Source: Allocoprobacillus merdigallinarum
GTDB taxonomy: Bacteria > Bacillota_I > Bacilli_A > Erysipelotrichales > Coprobacillaceae
Length of the DNA stretch: 8,444 nucleotides
Direction: 5' to 3'
Assembly: GCA_019117525.1 (NCBI GenBank)
Contig: DWZO01000055.1
Location: forward strand, 1-8,444
Of this stretch, positions 7,003 to 8,444 are shown piece by piece (the first letter of the stretch is position 1; the number at the start of each line of letters is the position of its first letter). Below the pieces are notes generated by a model. It was given only the letters and a program-made list of their open reading frames with translations. It was not told the DNA's origin and made no database searches. Both the position numbers and the translations under genes were made by a program.

Positions 7003-7036
7003 AAACCAATGAGAATTAGATCTCATTGGTTTTTTT
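7003..7036 (+). terminator. Strong rho-independent terminator of the glgB-glgP operon
   Basis: AAACCAATGAGA (7003-7014) and TCTCATTGGTTT (7021-7032) form a perfect 12-bp stem with the 6-nt loop ATTAGA (7015-7020), followed by a T run to 7036. It begins 8 bp after the glgP stop. The A-run before the stem could make it work in both directions, but no convergent gene is present. Confidence 0.93.
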
Positions 7037-7048
7037 ACGCATTTAAAA

Positions 7049-7079
7049 TTGAAAATAGGGAATAATAGTTATTTATAAA
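7049..7079 (+). promoter_or_regulatory. Weak candidate promoter upstream of the phosphate transporter gene
   Basis: TTGAAA (7049-7054) and TATAAA (7074-7079) are separated by 19 bp, each 5/6 to consensus but with a long spacer. If real, transcription would start near 7086 and the downstream gene would have a leader of about 145 nt carrying both U-tailed hairpins. Otherwise it could serve a short RNA ending at 7118. Confidence 0.3.
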
Positions 7080-7093
7080 GAGTCTTGATGGAT

Positions 7094-7118
7094 AGAATAT
7101 CTTTGTTGATATTTTTTT
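7094..7118 (+). terminator. AU-rich terminator-like hairpin in the leader region
   Basis: AGAATATC (7094-7101) pairs with GATATTTT (7108-7115, one G-U pair) around the loop TTTGTT, and the T run continues to 7118. It lies about 60 bp beyond the strong glgP terminator, where no further terminator is needed. It could be a backup, the end of a short RNA, or an attenuator of the transporter gene. The low GC of the stem makes efficiency doubtful. Confidence 0.35.
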
Positions 7119-7121
7119 ATT

Positions 7122-7162
7122 AAGATTTTTTAACAAAAGCTGATAAAATCAAATCTTTTTTT
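7122..7162 (+). other. Second U-tailed hairpin in the transporter leader region
   Basis: AAGATTT (7122-7128) pairs perfectly with AAATCTT (7151-7157), with Ts continuing to 7162. The 22-nt loop holds a small GAT/ATC stem near 7142-7150. The structure is AT-rich and could form by chance; it directly precedes the phased repeat array. Confidence 0.25.
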
Positions 7163-7200
7163 GTAAAATTCATGTTTACATTATGTAAAGATTATGTTAA
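7162..7200 (+). promoter_or_regulatory. Candidate PhoP-type box: four hexamers at 11-bp spacing
   Basis: Hexamers TGTAAA (7162-7167), TGTTTA (7173-7178), TGTAAA (7184-7189) and TGTTAA (7195-7200) recur with exactly 5 bp between them. Three of the four match the reverse complement of the B. subtilis PhoP half-site TT(A/T/C)ACA, which is also arranged with about 5-bp gaps. They lie 31-69 bp before the ATG of a phosphate transporter-family gene, fitting phosphate control. The two central units can also be read as a dyad, TTTACA-TTA-TGTAAA (7175-7189). Confidence 0.5.
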
Positions 7201-7203
7201 GTT
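7175..7203 (+). promoter_or_regulatory. Alternative promoter within the repeat array
   Basis: TTTACA (7175-7180, 5/6) is 17 bp from TAAGTT (7198-7203, 3/6), which is helped by a TG at 7195-7196. Transcription would start near 7210, giving a leader of about 21 nt like the other genes here. Because it overlaps the repeats, a bound regulator would act directly on it. The -10 is poor, which would fit a promoter that needs an activator. Confidence 0.3.
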
Positions 7204-7230
7204 TGTTTTGTGTGTAAATAGGAGGAAGAG

Positions 7231-8444
7231 ATGGAACTGACAAACATATTCTCTATGCTAGGTGGGCTAGCTTTATTCCTTTATGGGATGACAATGATGT
7301 CAACTGGTTTGGAGCTGGCTGCCGGGAATAAGATGAAGTCAATTTTGGAAAAATTGACAACAAATCGTTTTTTAGGAACGCTGGTAGGAGCTTTAACCAC
7401 AGCAATCATGCAATCATCTTCTGCCACAACTGTTATGGCAGTAGGATTTGTCAATGCAGGACTTATGCAATTAAAAAATGCTGTATGGGTCATCATGGGT
7501 GCCAATATTGGGACAACAATCACAGGACAGTTGATTGCCTTGGATATTACAGCTTTAGCACCTATTATTGCTTTTATTGGGGTTGTATTAATTGCCTTTT
7601 TCAAAAGCAAGAAACTTGATGCAATTGGTGAAATTATTGCTGGTTTAGGTATTTTATTTATGGGAATGGAAATGATGTCTGGTGCTATGGCACCATTAAG
7701 AAGTTCACCAGAATTTGCGAATATTGTCGCAAACTTTGAAAATCCATTGATTGGTATTTTGGTGGGTGCAGTCTTTACTGCCATCATTCAGTCATCATCA
7801 GCGTCAGTAGGTATTTTACAGGCGTTAGCGATGAGTGGTGTTATTACATTACCATCTGCCATTTATGTTTTATTTGGACAAAATATCGGAACATGTATTA
7901 CGGCTGTATTGGCTTCCATTGGTGCTAATCGCAATGCCAAACGTACAACCATTATTCATTTATCATTCAATATTATAGGAACAATTATCTTTGTTATTAT
8001 TAGTATGCTGACACCATTTGCTGCGTTTATGGAGTCATTGACACCAGGTAATGTCGTGTCACAAATTGCCAATGTACATACAGTATTTAATGTTGTGACA
8101 ACAATCATCTTGTTACCAATTGGAACAAAACTAGTCGATTTATCATTCATTATTTTACCAGAAAAACCAGAATTGGAAGGAAAGATGCAGTTAAAATACT
8201 TAGACTTTGGTATCTTTACAAACGACTATCATATTGGAACAAGTGCTATTGCGAATACGCAGTTGTTCAATGAAACACAGAACATGCTAGATGTTGCAAT
8301 AGACAATGTCCGCAAATCATTTGAACTTTTGATAGAGTTCAAGGAAGACAAATATGAAAAGCTACAAAAGAATGAAGAATATATTAACTATTTGAATAAA
8401 AATATCGTAGACTTTACAACAAATGCGATTTCAACAGAATTTCC
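7231..8444 (+). CDS. Na+/phosphate cotransporter family protein (NptA/YjbB type), C-terminus cut off
   Basis: The first 404 residues are visible and no stop is reached. An integral membrane domain (about 1-310) carries the duplicated family signature: QSSSATT (61-67) followed by GANIGTT in the first repeat, and QSSSASV (187-193) followed by GQNIGT in the second. The paired QSSS motifs belong to the Na+/Pi cotransporter (PF02690) fold that uses the sodium gradient to move phosphate. From about residue 318 the protein becomes soluble and helical (FGIFTNDYHIG, then NVRKSFELLIEFKEDKYEKL), matching the PhoU-like tail of bacterial members, which are usually about 550-590 residues, so roughly 150-180 are missing. 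AGGAGG (7220-7225) lies 5 nt before the ATG. It has its own leader and is separate from glgP. Some relatives mainly export phosphate, so direction is uncertain. Confidence 0.9.
   Translation, partial: MELTNIFSMLGGLALFLYGMTMMSTGLELAAGNKMKSILEKLTTNRFLGTLVGALTTAIMQSSSATTVMAVGFVNAGLMQLKNAVWVIMGANIGTTITGQLIALDITALAPIIAFIGVVLIAFFKSKKLDAIGEIIAGLGILFMGMEMMSGAMAPLRSSPEFANIVANFENPLIGILVGAVFTAIIQSSSASVGILQALAMSGVITLPSAIYVLFGQNIGTCITAVLASIGANRNAKRTTIIHLSFNIIGTIIFVIISMLTPFAAFMESLTPGNVVSQIANVHTVFNVVTTIILLPIGTKLVDLSFIILPEKPELEGKMQLKYLDFGIFTNDYHIGTSAIANTQLFNETQNMLDVAIDNVRKSFELLIEFKEDKYEKLQKNEEYINYLNKNIVDFTTNAISTEF

Noticed and set aside
6531..7300. Functional link between phosphate use by GlgP and the downstream phosphate transporter
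   Set aside because: A perfect terminator and separate leader part them, so adjacency alone does not support a shared unit.
7281..8150. Long minus-strand open frames (7281-7787 and 7956-8150) opposite the phosphate transporter
   Set aside because: The plus strand has full family motifs and a strong ribosome site; the reverse frames are low-complexity Ile/Ala/Pro-rich products of the opposite strand.

Overview
The window is AT-rich with compact, Gram-positive style gene starts: strong GGAGG-type ribosome sites, short leaders and U-tailed hairpin terminators. Base composition and the flavour of the proteins (Clostridia-like GlgB, a YhbS-type acetyltransferase, a Firmicute NA37 protein) suggest a gut Firmicute, most likely of the Erysipelotrichia/Coprobacillaceae kind. 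That placement is inference; no rRNA gene or taxonomic marker is present.

Left part, minus strand (1-1139): a small operon reads leftward out of the window. It encodes the peroxide-stress protein YaaA, a 79-residue two-helix membrane protein of unknown function, and the first 60 residues of a GNAT acetyltransferase. Spacings are 18 bp and then a 4-bp ATGA overlap.

Middle (1140-2579): a 79-bp divergent intergenic region appears to carry two overlapping promoters, one for yaaA and one for a plus-strand nucleoid-associated protein (NA37/YejK family). A hairpin follows that gene, then a 68-residue Cro/C1-type DNA-binding protein whose stop codon sits in the loop of its own terminator.

Right-centre (2580-7036): a two-gene glycogen operon, glgB (branching enzyme) and glgP (glycogen phosphorylase), 16 bp apart and closed by a perfect 12-bp terminator. 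A 13/14 match to the CcpA catabolite-response element (cre) abuts the glgB -10 box, so carbon catabolite control is likely. GlgB makes the alpha-1,6 branches and GlgP releases glucose-1-phosphate from the chain ends. The synthesis genes glgC/glgD/glgA are not in the window.

Right end (7037-8444): a 194-bp leader region with two U-tailed hairpins and four TGT-headed units repeated every 11 bp, three of them matching the reverse complement of the Bacillus PhoP hexamer. It precedes a Na+/phosphate cotransporter-family gene that runs off the window. A PhoP-like box in front of a phosphate transporter is coherent.

I found no mobile element, CRISPR array, tRNA, rRNA or clearly new multi-gene system. 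The most interesting signals are regulatory: the cre at glgB and the phased repeat before the phosphate transporter.
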